Source: an uncultured Clostridia bacterium
GTDB taxonomy: Bacteria > Bacillota > Clostridia > TANB77 > CAG-508
Direction of reading: 5' to 3'
Assembly (NCBI GenBank): GCA_934167165.1
Contig: CAKPKG010000004.1
Span: forward strand, 1 to 60,648
DNA length: 60,648 nucleotides
Made by a program: the position numbers and the translations under genes. Within the stretch, counting starts at the first letter, position 1, and each line of letters opens with the position of its first letter. The notes beneath the pieces were generated by a model. That model made no database searches. It saw only the letters and a list, made by a program, of their open reading frames with translations, and was not told where the DNA came from. Positions 36,714-45,565 of the stretch are shown here, piece by piece.

Positions 36714-36757
36714 ATATTAAAATTGCAATTTTACGTTCTAAAAGTAATGTTTCTAAA

Positions 36758-37246
36758 TTATAATATTTCTTCTACTTTTTTTCCTCTTTTTTTAGCAACT
36801 TCTTCAGCTGTTGACATGTTTTCTAGAGCATTTATTGTAGCATATCCAACGTTTCTTGGGTTGTTTGTTCCGATTACTTTTGTTTTTATATCTCTATATC
36901 CAGCAAGTTCAAGTATTGGTCTTACGCTTCCACCTGCTATTAATCCAGATCCTTCTGCTCCTGGTTTTAATAATACGCTTGCAGAACCAAATGTTCCTAT
37001 GAACTCATGTGGTATTGTTGTTCCTACGATTGGTACTTCGATTAAGTTCTTTTTAGCATCTTCTATTGCTTTTTTTATTGCGTCTGGAACTTCTGCTGCT
37101 TTTCCATTTCCGATTCCAACGTGTCCGTTTTCGTCACCAACAACAACTACTGCGCTAAATCTGAAATTTCTACCACCTTTAACAACTTTTGCAACTCTGT
37201 TAATGGCTACTACTTTCTCTTTTAATTCAACTACTTCGTTTTCCAT
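36758..37246 (-). CDS. rpsE: 30S ribosomal protein S5
   Basis: Small-subunit protein of the decoding region and mRNA entry site. It is 162 residues, with VVAINRVAKVVKGGRNFRFSAVVVVGD and GTTIPHEFIGTFGSASVLLKPGAEGSG. Between rplR and the missing rpmD. Confidence 0.98.
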   Translation of the reverse strand: MENEVVELKEKVVAINRVAKVVKGGRNFRFSAVVVVGDENGHVGIGNGKAAEVPDAIKKAIEDAKKNLIEVPIVGTTIPHEFIGTFGSASVLLKPGAEGSGLIAGGSVRPILELAGYRDIKTKVIGTNNPRNVGYATINALENMSTAEEVAKKRGKKVEEIL

Positions 37247-37266
37247 ATTTTTAAAAGTTTCCCTCC

Positions 37267-37626
37267 TTAAAATTCTAATCCTGCTTCTCTTGCAGCTTCT
37301 GCAAGTTCTTTTACTATACCGTGGTAAATATATCCACCTCTATCATAAACAACATTTTTTATGTTTTTTTCAATTGCTCTTTTTGCAATTAATGTTCCAA
37401 CTTCTTTTGCAGCTTCTTTATTAGATTTTTTTGTTTTTACTGCTTTATCTAATGTTGATGCTGAAACAAGTGTTACTCCTTTTACGTCATCTATGATTTG
37501 TGCATATACATTAGTATTACTTCTATAAACACATAATCTTGGACATTCAGCTGTTCCGCTTATTTTTGTACGTACTCTTGTATGTCTTCTTTCTCTTTCT
37601 AATTTTCTATTTGTTTTGCTAATCAT
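37267..37626 (-). CDS. rplR: 50S ribosomal protein L18
   Basis: 5S rRNA-binding protein of the central protuberance. It is 119 residues, with RHTRVRTKISGTAECPRLCVYRS and the C-terminal YDRGGYIYHGIVKELAEAAREAGLEF. Confidence 0.98.
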   Translation of the reverse strand: MISKTNRKLERERRHTRVRTKISGTAECPRLCVYRSNTNVYAQIIDDVKGVTLVSASTLDKAVKTKKSNKEAAKEVGTLIAKRAIEKNIKNVVYDRGGYIYHGIVKELAEAAREAGLEF

Positions 37627-37668
37627 TTAAGAATTTCTCCTTTCTCTTATAATTATTTTCACTTTATT

Positions 37669-38205
37669 CTATTTACCTGTTTTACCTTCTTTTCTTCTAA
37701 TATGTTCATCAACATATTTAATACCTTTTCCTCTATATACTTCTGGTGGTCTTTTGCCTCTTATTTCTGCAGCCATTTGACCTACTAATTCTTTATCAAT
37801 TCCTCTTACTATTATTGAGTTTGGATTTGGTACTTCATATGTTATACCTTGTGGTTCAACCATTTCTACTGGATGTGAATATCCAAGAGTTAAAACTATT
37901 TTATTTCCTTGTTTTGCAGCTCTATATCCTACTCCGTTTATTTCTAATTGTTTTGTAAATTCATTAGAAACTCCTTCGATCATATTGTTTATTAATGTTC
38001 TTGTTAAACCATGTAAACTTCTATTTTCTTTTTCGTCGTTTGGTCTTGTTACTACAATAACACCATTTTCTAGTTTTATAGAAATGTTATCATTAACTAT
38101 TCTTTCTAATGTTCCTTTAGGTCCTTTTACAGTTATTTTTTGTCCATCTATTGCTACATCTATTCCAGCTGGAACTGTAATTGGTTTGTTTCCTATTCTT
38201 GACAT
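37669..38205 (-). CDS. rplF: 50S ribosomal protein L6
   Basis: Binds 23S rRNA near the GTPase centre. It is 178 residues, with MSRIGNKPITVPAGIDV at the N terminus and the signature RGKRPPEVYRGKGIKYVDEHIRRKEGKTGK at the C terminus. Confidence 0.98.
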   Translation of the reverse strand: MSRIGNKPITVPAGIDVAIDGQKITVKGPKGTLERIVNDNISIKLENGVIVVTRPNDEKENRSLHGLTRTLINNMIEGVSNEFTKQLEINGVGYRAAKQGNKIVLTLGYSHPVEMVEPQGITYEVPNPNSIIVRGIDKELVGQMAAEIRGKRPPEVYRGKGIKYVDEHIRRKEGKTGK

Positions 38206-38284
38206 ACCTTTTACTCCCTTCTTAAAATACTTTTTTATTTTCGATTTTCATTTTTAATTTTTATTTTTGTGAAAGCAAGTTTAA

Positions 38285-38683
38285 TTACCAAATATATGCT
38301 AAAACTTCTCCACCGATTCCGGCTTCTCTTGCTTGTTTATCTGTCATAACACCTTTTGATGTTGAGATTAAAGCAATTCCTAATCCGTTTAATACTTTTG
38401 GAAGTTCGTCTTTTGCTGCATATATTCTTAAACCTGGTTTGCTTATTCTTTTTAATCCAGATATAACTTTTTTACCTTTTTCTGTATATTTTAGGCTTAC
38501 TCTTATAATACCTTGATTATCATTTTTTATTTCTTCATATGATTTAATATATCCTTCATTAAATAAAATCTCTGCTATTGATTTTTTCATTTTAGATGCT
38601 GGAATATCAACTGTTTTAAATTTTGCACTGTTTGCATTTCTTATTCTTGTTAGCATGTCTGCTATTGGATCAGTAGTATTCAT
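38285..38683 (-). CDS. rpsH: 30S ribosomal protein S8
   Basis: Central-domain 16S rRNA binder and, in E. coli, translational regulator of the spc operon. It is 132 residues, with DPIADMLTRIRNAN, ISKPGLRIYA and the end GVMTDKQAREAGIGGEVLAYIW. Confidence 0.98.
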   Translation of the reverse strand: MNTTDPIADMLTRIRNANSAKFKTVDIPASKMKKSIAEILFNEGYIKSYEEIKNDNQGIIRVSLKYTEKGKKVISGLKRISKPGLRIYAAKDELPKVLNGLGIALISTSKGVMTDKQAREAGIGGEVLAYIW

Positions 38684-38708
38684 TAATTTTTCTTCCTCCT
38701 TTTCTTTA

Positions 38709-38847
38709 TTTGAAGTGAGATGTGAGAAATGAGAAATATGAAAAACATAATTTCTTTATAATAACATCTAACTTCTTTTTATATTATAATTGCGGTTTAA
38801 TGTTAGATTTGGTGTTTCTCATCTCTAACATCTCACCCCTCACCTCG
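38709..38847. repeat. Dispersed palindrome family A, copy 7
   Basis: Longest and most diverged copy: GAAGTGAGATGTGAGAAATG on one side, TTTCTCATCTCTAACATCTC on the other, enclosing an AT-rich core with ACATCTAAC and GTTAGAT. It lies between rpsZ and rpsH. Confidence 0.65.
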
Positions 38848-38850
38848 TTT

Positions 38851-39036
38851 TTACCAGCTTGCTTTTTTTACACCTGGTATCTCACCTTTATGTGCTAATT
38901 CTCTAAAGCATATACGGCAAATTCCATATTTTCTTATATATGCATGTGGTCTACCACATAATTTACATCTATTATATTCTCTTGTTTTAAATTTTTGTGG
39001 TTTTTGTTGCTTTACAATCATTGATTTTTTAGCCAT
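38851..39036 (-). CDS. rpsZ: 30S ribosomal protein S14, zinc type
   Basis: 61-residue zinc-ribbon form of S14 with ligands CKLC and CRIC (CKLCGRPHAYIRKYGICRICF). The short zinc type is typical of Firmicutes. Between rplE and rpsH. Confidence 0.97.
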   Translation of the reverse strand: MAKKSMIVKQQKPQKFKTREYNRCKLCGRPHAYIRKYGICRICFRELAHKGEIPGVKKASW

Positions 39037-39058
39037 AATTCTTATTTTCCTCCTTTAT

Positions 39059-39598
39059 TTAAACTCTAAAAGGCATTCCTAATAATGTAAGTAATTCTTT
39101 TGCTTCTTCATCAGTTTTTGCTGTTGTTACAAATATAATATCCATTCCTCTTATTTTATCGATTTTATCATATTCGATTTCTGGGAATATTAATTGTTCT
39201 TTTATACCTAATGAATAATTTCCTTTTCCATCAAATGAGTTTTTAGATACACCTCTAAAATCTCTTACTCTTGGAAGTGCTAGGTTAAATAGTTTGTCTG
39301 CAAAGTCATACATTTTTCCTGCTCTTAAAGTAACTTTACATCCTACATTTACACCTTCTCTTAATTTAAATGCTGCAATTGATTTCTTTGCTTTAGTTAT
39401 AACTGGTTTTTGACCTGTTATAAGTGTTAAATCTGATATTGCATTATCTAAACTTTTTGGATTATCTTTTATATCTCCTAATCCTATATTTATAACTATT
39501 TTTTCTAATTTAGGAACTTCCATTACTGATTTATATTCAAATTTTTTCATTAATGCTGGTATTACTTCTTTTTGATATTGTTCTTTTAAATTTTCCAT
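39059..39598 (-). CDS. rplE: 50S ribosomal protein L5
   Basis: 5S rRNA-binding central-protuberance protein that contacts P-site tRNA. It is 179 residues, with VPKLEKIVINIGLGD, TGQKPVITKAKKSIAAFKLREG and RDFRGVSKNSFDGKGNYSLGIKEQ. Confidence 0.98.
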   Translation of the reverse strand: MENLKEQYQKEVIPALMKKFEYKSVMEVPKLEKIVINIGLGDIKDNPKSLDNAISDLTLITGQKPVITKAKKSIAAFKLREGVNVGCKVTLRAGKMYDFADKLFNLALPRVRDFRGVSKNSFDGKGNYSLGIKEQLIFPEIEYDKIDKIRGMDIIFVTTAKTDEEAKELLTLLGMPFRV

Positions 39599-39623
39599 GG
39601 ACAGTTTTTTCCTCCTTTTTTAA

Positions 39624-39932
39624 CTATTTTAATTTTGCTCCGCATTTTTTACAAATACGTGTTTTTTCTTTTCCTTCTTTTTCTATTTTTATTCTAGTAG
39701 GTTTGTTGCATTTTGGGCAAACTACGTTAACTTTGCTACTATGTATGCTACATTCTACAGGAATAATTCCACCTTCTTCACCTTGTTTTCTAGGTTTAAC
39801 GTGTTTTTTTCTTATATTTATGCCTTTAACTATTATTCTATCTGTTTTTGGCATTGTGTCTAAAACTTCACCAGTTTTACCTTTATCATTTCCTGATAAA
39901 ACTTGAACTGTATCGCCTTTTTTTATTTTCAT
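39624..39932 (-). CDS. rplX: 50S ribosomal protein L24, zinc-finger variant
   Basis: Assembly initiator for the 50S subunit. KOW motif in KKGDTVQVLSGNDKGKTGEVL. At 102 residues it carries a Cys4 motif, CPKC and CKKC, in the C-terminal half; the zinc-type L24 is found in many Clostridia. Confidence 0.97.
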   Translation of the reverse strand: MKIKKGDTVQVLSGNDKGKTGEVLDTMPKTDRIIVKGINIRKKHVKPRKQGEEGGIIPVECSIHSSKVNVVCPKCNKPTRIKIEKEGKEKTRICKKCGAKLK

Positions 39933-39952
39933 TCTATTTTCACCTCTGTTTT

Positions 39953-40321
39953 TTATAATACTTCTGGAGCTAATGATAATATTTTCATATAATCTTTATC
40001 TCTTAATTCTCTTGCTATAGGCCCAAATATACGAGTACCTTTTGGATTTTTATCATCACGAATAATAACTGCTGCATTTTCGTCAAATCTTACATAAGAT
40101 CCATCAGCTCTTCTAATTGGTTTTTTTGTTCTTACTATAACTGCTTTTACTACATCACCTTTTTTTACAACTCCATTTGGTATAGCACTTTTTACTGATG
40201 CAACTATTACATCTCCAACACCTGCAAATTTTCTATGTGAACCACCTAAACATCTAATACACATTAATTCTTTTGCTCCTGTGTTGTCTGCTACTTTTAG
40301 TCTTGATTGTTGTTGTATCAT
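39953..40321 (-). CDS. rplN: 50S ribosomal protein L14
   Basis: Interface protein of the large subunit. MIQQQSRLKVADNTGAKELMCIR begins at ATG 40321, after AAAGGAGG; the longer upstream reading is not supported. It is 122 residues, with GVGDVIVASVKSAIPNG and FGPIARELRDK. Confidence 0.98.
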   Translation of the reverse strand: MIQQQSRLKVADNTGAKELMCIRCLGGSHRKFAGVGDVIVASVKSAIPNGVVKKGDVVKAVIVRTKKPIRRADGSYVRFDENAAVIIRDDKNPKGTRIFGPIARELRDKDYMKILSLAPEVL

Positions 40322-40381
40322 TATGGTTTCCTCCTTTTTTATTTGTGAAGTGAATTTATACTCTTCACTATCATTCTTCAT

Positions 40382-40645
40382 TTATTTTATAACTGCTTTT
40401 TCTACAACTTCTACTAATCTCCATCTTTTATCTTTAGATAGAGGTCTTGTTTCCATTACTTTTACTTTATCACCTATTTGGCATTGATTTTCTTCATCAT
40501 GAGCTTTTAATTTATATGTTCTTTTAACGATTTTACCATATATAGGATGTTTAACACTTGTTTCAACTGATACAACTATTGTTTTATCCATTTTGTTTGA
40601 TGTTACTGTACCAATCATAACTTTACGAAGATTTCTTTCTTCCAT
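40382..40645 (-). CDS. rpsQ: 30S ribosomal protein S17
   Basis: OB-fold 16S rRNA binder. Start ATG 40645 (MEERNLRKVMIG) follows AAGGAGG at normal spacing, giving 87 residues. Contains VTSNKMDKTIVVSVE and VKVMETRPLSKDKRWRLVEV. Confidence 0.97.
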   Translation of the reverse strand: MEERNLRKVMIGTVTSNKMDKTIVVSVETSVKHPIYGKIVKRTYKLKAHDEENQCQIGDKVKVMETRPLSKDKRWRLVEVVEKAVIK

Positions 40646-40677
40646 TAAATTTTCCTCCTTCAAGATTTGTTTTTATA

Positions 40678-40881
40678 TTATTTTGCTTCTTCCATTTCTC
40701 TTTGTTTTAGAATAGTATTAACTCTAGCTATATCTTTTTTTACTTCTTTGATTTTCATAGGATTATCTAATCCGTTTGTAGCTAAGCTAAATCTTAATTT
40801 GAATAATTCAGATTTTAGTTCTACTAATTCTTTTTCTAGCTCTGGTGAAGACATCTCTCTTATTTTATTTATCTTCATCAT
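40678..40881 (-). CDS. rpmC: 50S ribosomal protein L29
   Basis: Small helical protein by the tunnel exit, part of the trigger-factor and SRP docking site. I use ATG 40881 (MMKINKIREMSSPELEKEL), 67 residues, after GGTGGTGAG. It overlaps the end of rplP by 17 bases. Confidence 0.96.
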   Translation of the reverse strand: MMKINKIREMSSPELEKELVELKSELFKLRFSLATNGLDNPMKIKEVKKDIARVNTILKQREMEEAK

Positions 40882-41308
40882 TCTCACCACCTTGTTTAGT
40901 TTCTCTGGTTAAGAATTTTGTTTTTACAGGTAATTTGTGTGCTGCAAGTCTTAAAGCTTCTCTTGCAACTTCTTCAGATACACCTGCTAATTCAAATAAT
41001 ACTCTACCAGGTTTTACAACAGCTACCCAATATTCTGTAGCACCTTTTCCTTTACCCATACGAGTATCGGCTGGTTTTTTGCTTATTGGTTTGTTTGGGA
41101 ATATTTTAATCCAAACTTTACCACCTCTTTTAATATAACGAGTCATAGCAATTCTGGCTGCTTCTATTTGGTTTGCTGTAATTAATCCTGATTCTAATGC
41201 TTGTAATCCGTACTCTCCTTCGTTTACAACATTTCCTCTTGTTGCTTTTCCTCTATTTCTACCTTTTTGCATTTTTCTATATTTTGTTCTTTTTGGCATT
41301 ACTGGCAT
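40865..41308 (-). CDS. rplP: 50S ribosomal protein L16
   Basis: Organises the A-site tRNA binding region. It is 147 residues, with MPKRTKYRKMQKGRNRG, IEAARIAMTRYIKRGGKVWIKIFPNKPISKKPADTRMGKGKG (residues ~45-86) and a Glu/Asp-rich end. Shares a base with the rpsC stop. Confidence 0.98.
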   Translation of the reverse strand: MPVMPKRTKYRKMQKGRNRGKATRGNVVNEGEYGLQALESGLITANQIEAARIAMTRYIKRGGKVWIKIFPNKPISKKPADTRMGKGKGATEYWVAVVKPGRVLFELAGVSEEVAREALRLAAHKLPVKTKFLTRETKQGGENDEDK

Positions 41309-41970
41309 TATTGTTCCCCTCCTTCTTTTGCTACTTTTTTAGTTGGAAGGACTTCTCCTTTATATATCCAAACTTTTACACCTATTTTTCCATAAGTTGT
41401 ATCTGCTTCGTGGAATCCATAATCAATATCAGCTCTTAATGTTTGTAGTGGAATTGTTCCTTCTTTGTAGAATTCTGTTCTTGCCATATCAGCTCCACCT
41501 AATCTTCCAGATACTGCTGTTTTTATTCCAAGAGCTCCTGATTTCATTGCTTTTTGCATGCATTGTTTCATAGCTCTTCTAAAAGATATTCTTCTTTCTA
41601 GTTGGTTTGCAATATTTTCTGCAACTAATTGTGCATCTGTATCAATATTTTTTACTTCAACTATATTTAAGTTAACATCTTTGTTTATCATTTTTACTAA
41701 TTCATTTTTTAATGTTTCTGCATAGTTTCCACCTTTACCTATTACTAGACCAGGTTTTGCAGTATAAACATTTACTTTTACAAATTTTGGTGTTCTTTCT
41801 ATTTCTATTTTAGAAATTCCACTTACGAATAATTTTTTCTTAACATATTCACGTATTTTATGATCTTCTACTAAATAGTCGCTAAAATTTTTAGAATCCG
41901 CATACCATTTAGAACTCCAATCTTTTATAACACCTACTCTTAATCCATGTGGATGCATTTTTTGTCCCAT
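41308..41970 (-). CDS. rpsC: 30S ribosomal protein S3
   Basis: mRNA-entry and helicase-site protein. It is 220 residues, with MGQKMHPHGLRVGVIKDWSSKWYA, the KH motif GLVIGKGGNYAETLKNEL, and a C-terminal LPTKKVAKEGGEQ. Confidence 0.98.
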   Translation of the reverse strand: MGQKMHPHGLRVGVIKDWSSKWYADSKNFSDYLVEDHKIREYVKKKLFVSGISKIEIERTPKFVKVNVYTAKPGLVIGKGGNYAETLKNELVKMINKDVNLNIVEVKNIDTDAQLVAENIANQLERRISFRRAMKQCMQKAMKSGALGIKTAVSGRLGGADMARTEFYKEGTIPLQTLRADIDYGFHEADTTYGKIGVKVWIYKGEVLPTKKVAKEGGEQ

Positions 41971-41971
41971 G

Positions 41972-42340
41972 TTAATTTTCCTCCTTTACCACAATTGTTA
42001 TATGGCATGTTCTTTTTCTAATTCTTACTGCTGATCCCTTTGCTGCTGGTCTAATTCTTTTTAATGTTGGTCCTTGGTTTGCATAAATTTCGCTAACTAT
42101 TAGATTTCCTCTATTCATACCATGATTGTTTTCAGCATTTGCTATTGCTGATTTTAATAATTTTTCTAATATTTCTGATGATGCTTTTGGTGTAAATTTT
42201 ACTATTGCTAATGCTTCATCAACTTTTTTACCTCTTATTAAGTCTGCAACTATTTTTACTTTTCTACTTGATATTCTAGCATATCTTAATGTTGCTTTTG
42301 CTTCTAATGTTGCAGTTTGAACATTCTCTTGCTCTGGCAT
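41972..42340 (-). CDS. rplV: 50S ribosomal protein L22
   Basis: Its beta-hairpin reaches into the exit tunnel. It is 122 residues with a short N-terminal extension (MPEQENVQTATLE) before AKATLRYARISSRKVKIVADLIRGK; the hairpin is TLKRIRPAAKGSAVRIRKRTCHITIVV. Confidence 0.97.
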   Translation of the reverse strand: MPEQENVQTATLEAKATLRYARISSRKVKIVADLIRGKKVDEALAIVKFTPKASSEILEKLLKSAIANAENNHGMNRGNLIVSEIYANQGPTLKRIRPAAKGSAVRIRKRTCHITIVVKEEN

Positions 42341-42355
42341 TTTTTCTTTCCTCCT

Positions 42356-42628
42356 TTATTTTAAGTTAGTTTTTTTGTCTCCTGAATGACCTTTGAAAGT
42401 TCTTGTTGGAGCAAATTCTCCTAATTTATGTCCTATCATTTCTTCTGAAATATAAATTGGAACATGTTTTCTTCCGTCATGAACAGCTATTGTATGTCCA
42501 ACCATTTGTGGATATATTGTAGATGCTCTTGACCAAGTTTTTAGAACAGCTTTATCGCCAGTTTCATTCATTTTTTCTATTCTTTTTAATAATTTTTCTT
42601 GTATAAAAGGTCTTTTATTTCTAGCCAT
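42356..42628 (-). CDS. rpsS: 30S ribosomal protein S19
   Basis: Head protein forming intersubunit contacts. It is 90 residues, with RPFIQEKLLKRIEKMN, WSRASTIYPQMVGHTIAVHDGRKHVPIYI and the end FAPTRTFKGHSGDKKTNLK. Confidence 0.98.
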   Translation of the reverse strand: MARNKRPFIQEKLLKRIEKMNETGDKAVLKTWSRASTIYPQMVGHTIAVHDGRKHVPIYISEEMIGHKLGEFAPTRTFKGHSGDKKTNLK

Positions 42629-42633
42629 TATTC

Positions 42634-43461
42634 CTATTTCCTCCTTTTAACTATAAATTTATCTGATTTTTTATTTTTTTGTCTTGTCTTATATCCTAGT
42701 GCTGGTTTACCCCAAGGAGTAAGTGGACCTGCGTGTCCTACTGGTGCTTTACCTTCACCACCACCATGAGGGTGATCTACTGGGTTCATAACTGAACCTC
42801 TAACTGTTGGTCTTATTCCCATATGTCTTTTTCTTCCTGCTTTACCAAGTTTTATGTTTCCATGATCTGTATTGCCAATTGTTCCTATTGTTGCTCTACA
42901 TCTTGCTAATACTAATCTCATTTCTCCTGATGGAAGTCTTACGTGAGCATATTTTCCTTCTTTTGCCATAAGTTGTGCTTCTCCACCAGCTGTTCTTACT
43001 AATTTTCCGCCTTGACCTGGATTTAATTCTATATTATGAATTAATGTACCTACTGGTATATTTTCTATTGGAAGACAATTTCCAATTCTTATATCAGATT
43101 TAGCACCAGAAATTACTGTGTCTCCATCTTTTAATCCTAAAGGTGCTAATATATAGTTTAAAGTTCCATCTTCATATTTTATTAAAGCGATGTTACTTGT
43201 ACGGTTTGGATCATATTCTATACCAATTACTGTTGCTGGCATATCATCCTTTTTACGTTTAAAATCAATTATTCTGTATTTTTGTCTGTTTCCACCACCT
43301 TGATGTCTAACTGTTATTCTACCATATGAATTTCTTCCTGCATTCTTTTTCTTTTTAGCAAGTAAAGATTTCTCTGGTGTCTTTTTTGTTATTTCTTCGA
43401 AAGTTGACATTGTCATATTTCTTCTTGATGGTGTGTATGGTCTGTATGTTTTTATTCCCAT
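42634..43461 (-). CDS. rplB: 50S ribosomal protein L2
   Basis: Conserved protein near the peptidyl-transferase centre. It is 275 residues, with GRNSYGRITVRHQGGGNRQKYRIIDF, the HGNIKLGKAGRKRHMGIRPTVRG block and the invariant MNPVDHPHGGGEGKAPVG. Confidence 0.98.
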   Translation of the reverse strand: MGIKTYRPYTPSRRNMTMSTFEEITKKTPEKSLLAKKKKNAGRNSYGRITVRHQGGGNRQKYRIIDFKRKKDDMPATVIGIEYDPNRTSNIALIKYEDGTLNYILAPLGLKDGDTVISGAKSDIRIGNCLPIENIPVGTLIHNIELNPGQGGKLVRTAGGEAQLMAKEGKYAHVRLPSGEMRLVLARCRATIGTIGNTDHGNIKLGKAGRKRHMGIRPTVRGSVMNPVDHPHGGGEGKAPVGHAGPLTPWGKPALGYKTRQKNKKSDKFIVKRRK

Positions 43462-43479
43462 TTCTTTTCACTATCGGAG

Positions 43480-43594
43480 CTTTGAAAAACTTCGTCCTGC
43501 GTTGTCAGATTTCGTAAATATTTTTTCAACATACTTGTGTATAGTTTCAAAAATATTTTCTCATCTTCCTAGCATTACTTGTTTTTGAAATCTC
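43480..43594. repeat. Dispersed palindrome family C, copy 2
   Basis: GAAAAACTTCGTCCTGCGTTGTC, a central CAACATACTTGTGTATAGTT, and CCTAGCATTACTTGTTTTTGAAA. Same layout as the copies at 34601 and 45375. It fills most of the unusually long rplW-rplB gap; the rest (to 43723) has no ORF. Confidence 0.65.
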
Positions 43595-43723
43595 CTCTCC
43601 TTTCTCTTACTGTTATATTTGTGGAATTTTTCCTGCTCCACATAGCAGATATTTATTTATTATCCCAGTTTTTTCTGGATATTTGTGAGCTAATAATTTT
43701 AGATTTTAGCTAAGCAAAAACTT

Positions 43724-44080
43724 TTATGCTCCCATGAATTCGTCTATTGAATCCTTATATTTTTTGTCTGTTTTAACTTCTTTTCCACCTTTTGTTAGGT
43801 AAGATTTTTCTGTTGGATTTGTGTCTATTGCAACTATTGCTTTTTTCCAGTCTGGTCTTCTTCCTGTATTTGCTCCAACTCTTTTTTCTTTTCCTTTAAC
43901 TGTAATTGTATTTACATTTAATACTTTTACATTAAATAATTTCTCAACAGCTTGTGCTATTTGAACTTTTGTAGCTTTTTTTGCTACTTTGAATGTATAC
44001 TTTCCTTCTTGTAATCCTGTGCTGCTTTTTTCTGTAACTATTGGTTTTATAATTATATCTTCTGCGTTCATGTTAAGCAT
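43724..44080 (-). CDS. rplW: 50S ribosomal protein L23
   Basis: Tunnel-exit protein that docks trigger factor and SRP. Contains AEDIIIKPIVTEKSSTGLQEGKYTF and VLNVNTITVKGKEKRVGANTGRRPDWKKAIV. The start is ambiguous: ATG 44080 is three bases after AGGAGG, ATG 44071 is twelve; I keep 44080. Overlaps the rplD stop. 118 residues at most. Confidence 0.96.
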   Translation of the reverse strand: MLNMNAEDIIIKPIVTEKSSTGLQEGKYTFKVAKKATKVQIAQAVEKLFNVKVLNVNTITVKGKEKRVGANTGRRPDWKKAIVAIDTNPTEKSYLTKGGKEVKTDKKYKDSIDEFMGA

Positions 44081-44696
44081 ACACCTCCTCTAAGTTTTTA
44101 ACTGCATCTACTGTAAGAATTAGTTTGTTGTATTTTAATAAATCATAAACATTTATTGTGTTTACTAAACTTGTTTTTACACCTTCAATGTTTCTTGCTG
44201 ATTTTTGAACATTTTCATTTTTTTCTGGTAAAACGATTAATGTTTTTCCTTCAACTTTTAAGTTGCTTAATGCTGATACCATGTTTTTTGTTTTTATTGC
44301 ATCAAAGTTCATTGCATCTACAACTACTAAATTGTTTTCTAATACTTTAGAACTTAATACAGATCTTATAGCTAATCTTCTTTCTTTTTTGTTTAATCTG
44401 TAGCTGTAATCTCTTGGTTTTGGTCCTAATGCTATACCACCTTTAAACCATTGTGGTGCTCTTATACTTCCTTGTCTTGCTCTACCTGTTCCTTTTTGTT
44501 TCCAAGGTTTTCTTCCACCACCAGCTACTTCTGCTCTAGTTTTTGTATTTGAAGTTCCTTGTCTTTGGTTAGCCAAGTAATTAACTAATACACTGTGTAC
44601 TATTTTTTCGTTTGGTTCAATACCAAAAACGCTATCTGCTAATTCTATATTGCTAACTTTTTTACCTTCTATATTGTATACATCTATTTTAGGCAT
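44073..44696 (-). CDS. rplD: 50S ribosomal protein L4
   Basis: Tunnel-constriction protein; in E. coli L4 also represses the S10 operon through its leader. It is 207 residues, with NTKTRAEVAGGGRKPWKQKGTGRARQGSIRAPQWFKGGI forming the tunnel loop (residues ~50-88). The long leader upstream of rpsJ is a candidate target, by analogy only. Confidence 0.97.
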   Translation of the reverse strand: MPKIDVYNIEGKKVSNIELADSVFGIEPNEKIVHSVLVNYLANQRQGTSNTKTRAEVAGGGRKPWKQKGTGRARQGSIRAPQWFKGGIALGPKPRDYSYRLNKKERRLAIRSVLSSKVLENNLVVVDAMNFDAIKTKNMVSALSNLKVEGKTLIVLPEKNENVQKSARNIEGVKTSLVNTINVYDLLKYNKLILTVDAVKNLEEVYA

Positions 44697-44714
44697 TTTT
44701 CTCTATCTCCTCTC

Positions 44715-45344
44715 TTATTTGCTTTTTACTGAATTTCTTATTTTTAATATTGCTCCTTTATTTCCTGGAACACTACCTTTTACTAAAATAACATTTTTAT
44801 CTAAATCTACTCTTACAACTTCTAGATTTTGTATTGTAACTGTTTCCATTCCCATATGTCCTGGTAAGTTTTTACCTTTAAATACTCTACCTGGTGTTGA
44901 AGTAGATCCCATTGAACCTGGTCTTCTGTGATACATAGAACCATGTCCCATAGGTCCTCTAGATTGTCCATGACGTTTTATAACACCTTGGAATCCTTTA
45001 CCTTTGCTTGTTCCTGTTATATCTACGCTATCTCCAGCTGCAAATATATCAGCTTTTATTTCATCACCTACATTATAAGAAATTTCATCTAATCTGAATT
45101 CTCTTAAATGTTTTTTAGGTGTTAAACTTGCTTTTTTAAATTCACCTTTTTTTGGTTTTGTTAATTTACTTTCTTTAACTTCTCCAAAACCTAATTTTAC
45201 TGCTTGATAACCATCATTATCAACTGTTTTTATTTGGACAACTGTACATGGTCCAACTTCGATTGCTGTAACTGGAATTACTTTTCCTTTTTCATCAAAG
45301 ATTTGTGTCATTCCAATTTTCTTTCCTAGTATTGCTTTTTTCAT
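44715..45344 (-). CDS. rplC: 50S ribosomal protein L3
   Basis: One of the two proteins that initiate 50S assembly. It is 209 residues, with KKAILGKKIGMTQIFDEKGKVIPVT and SKGKGFQGVIKRHGQSRGPMGHGSMYHRRPGSMG near the peptidyl-transferase loop. Confidence 0.98.
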   Translation of the reverse strand: MKKAILGKKIGMTQIFDEKGKVIPVTAIEVGPCTVVQIKTVDNDGYQAVKLGFGEVKESKLTKPKKGEFKKASLTPKKHLREFRLDEISYNVGDEIKADIFAAGDSVDITGTSKGKGFQGVIKRHGQSRGPMGHGSMYHRRPGSMGSTSTPGRVFKGKNLPGHMGMETVTIQNLEVVRVDLDKNVILVKGSVPGNKGAILKIRNSVKSK

Positions 45345-45374
45345 TGTTTCTTTCCTCCTTAACTATTGGCTAAT

Positions 45375-45497
45375 TCTGAAAGCGCTAAAAACCTTCGCAT
45401 TACTTTGTCAAATTTCATAAAACTTTTTTCGATGTACTTATGTACTATCTCAAAAATTTTTATTCATTTTCCTCGTCCTGCTTGCTTTTGACCGTTT
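45375..45497. repeat. Dispersed palindrome family C, copy 3
   Basis: CTGAAAGCGCTAAAAACCTTCGCATTACTTTGTC, a central CGATGTACTTATGTACTATC, and CCTCGTCCTGCTTGCTTTTGACC at the other side (each quoted in parts; spans 45375-45497). It occupies the rpsJ-rplC gap. Confidence 0.6.
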
Positions 45498-45565
45498 TCT
45501 ATTTTTTTACTTATTAGCTTGGTTGTTGTATTGCATTATTTGCAATTTTTATACTTTACTATAAA

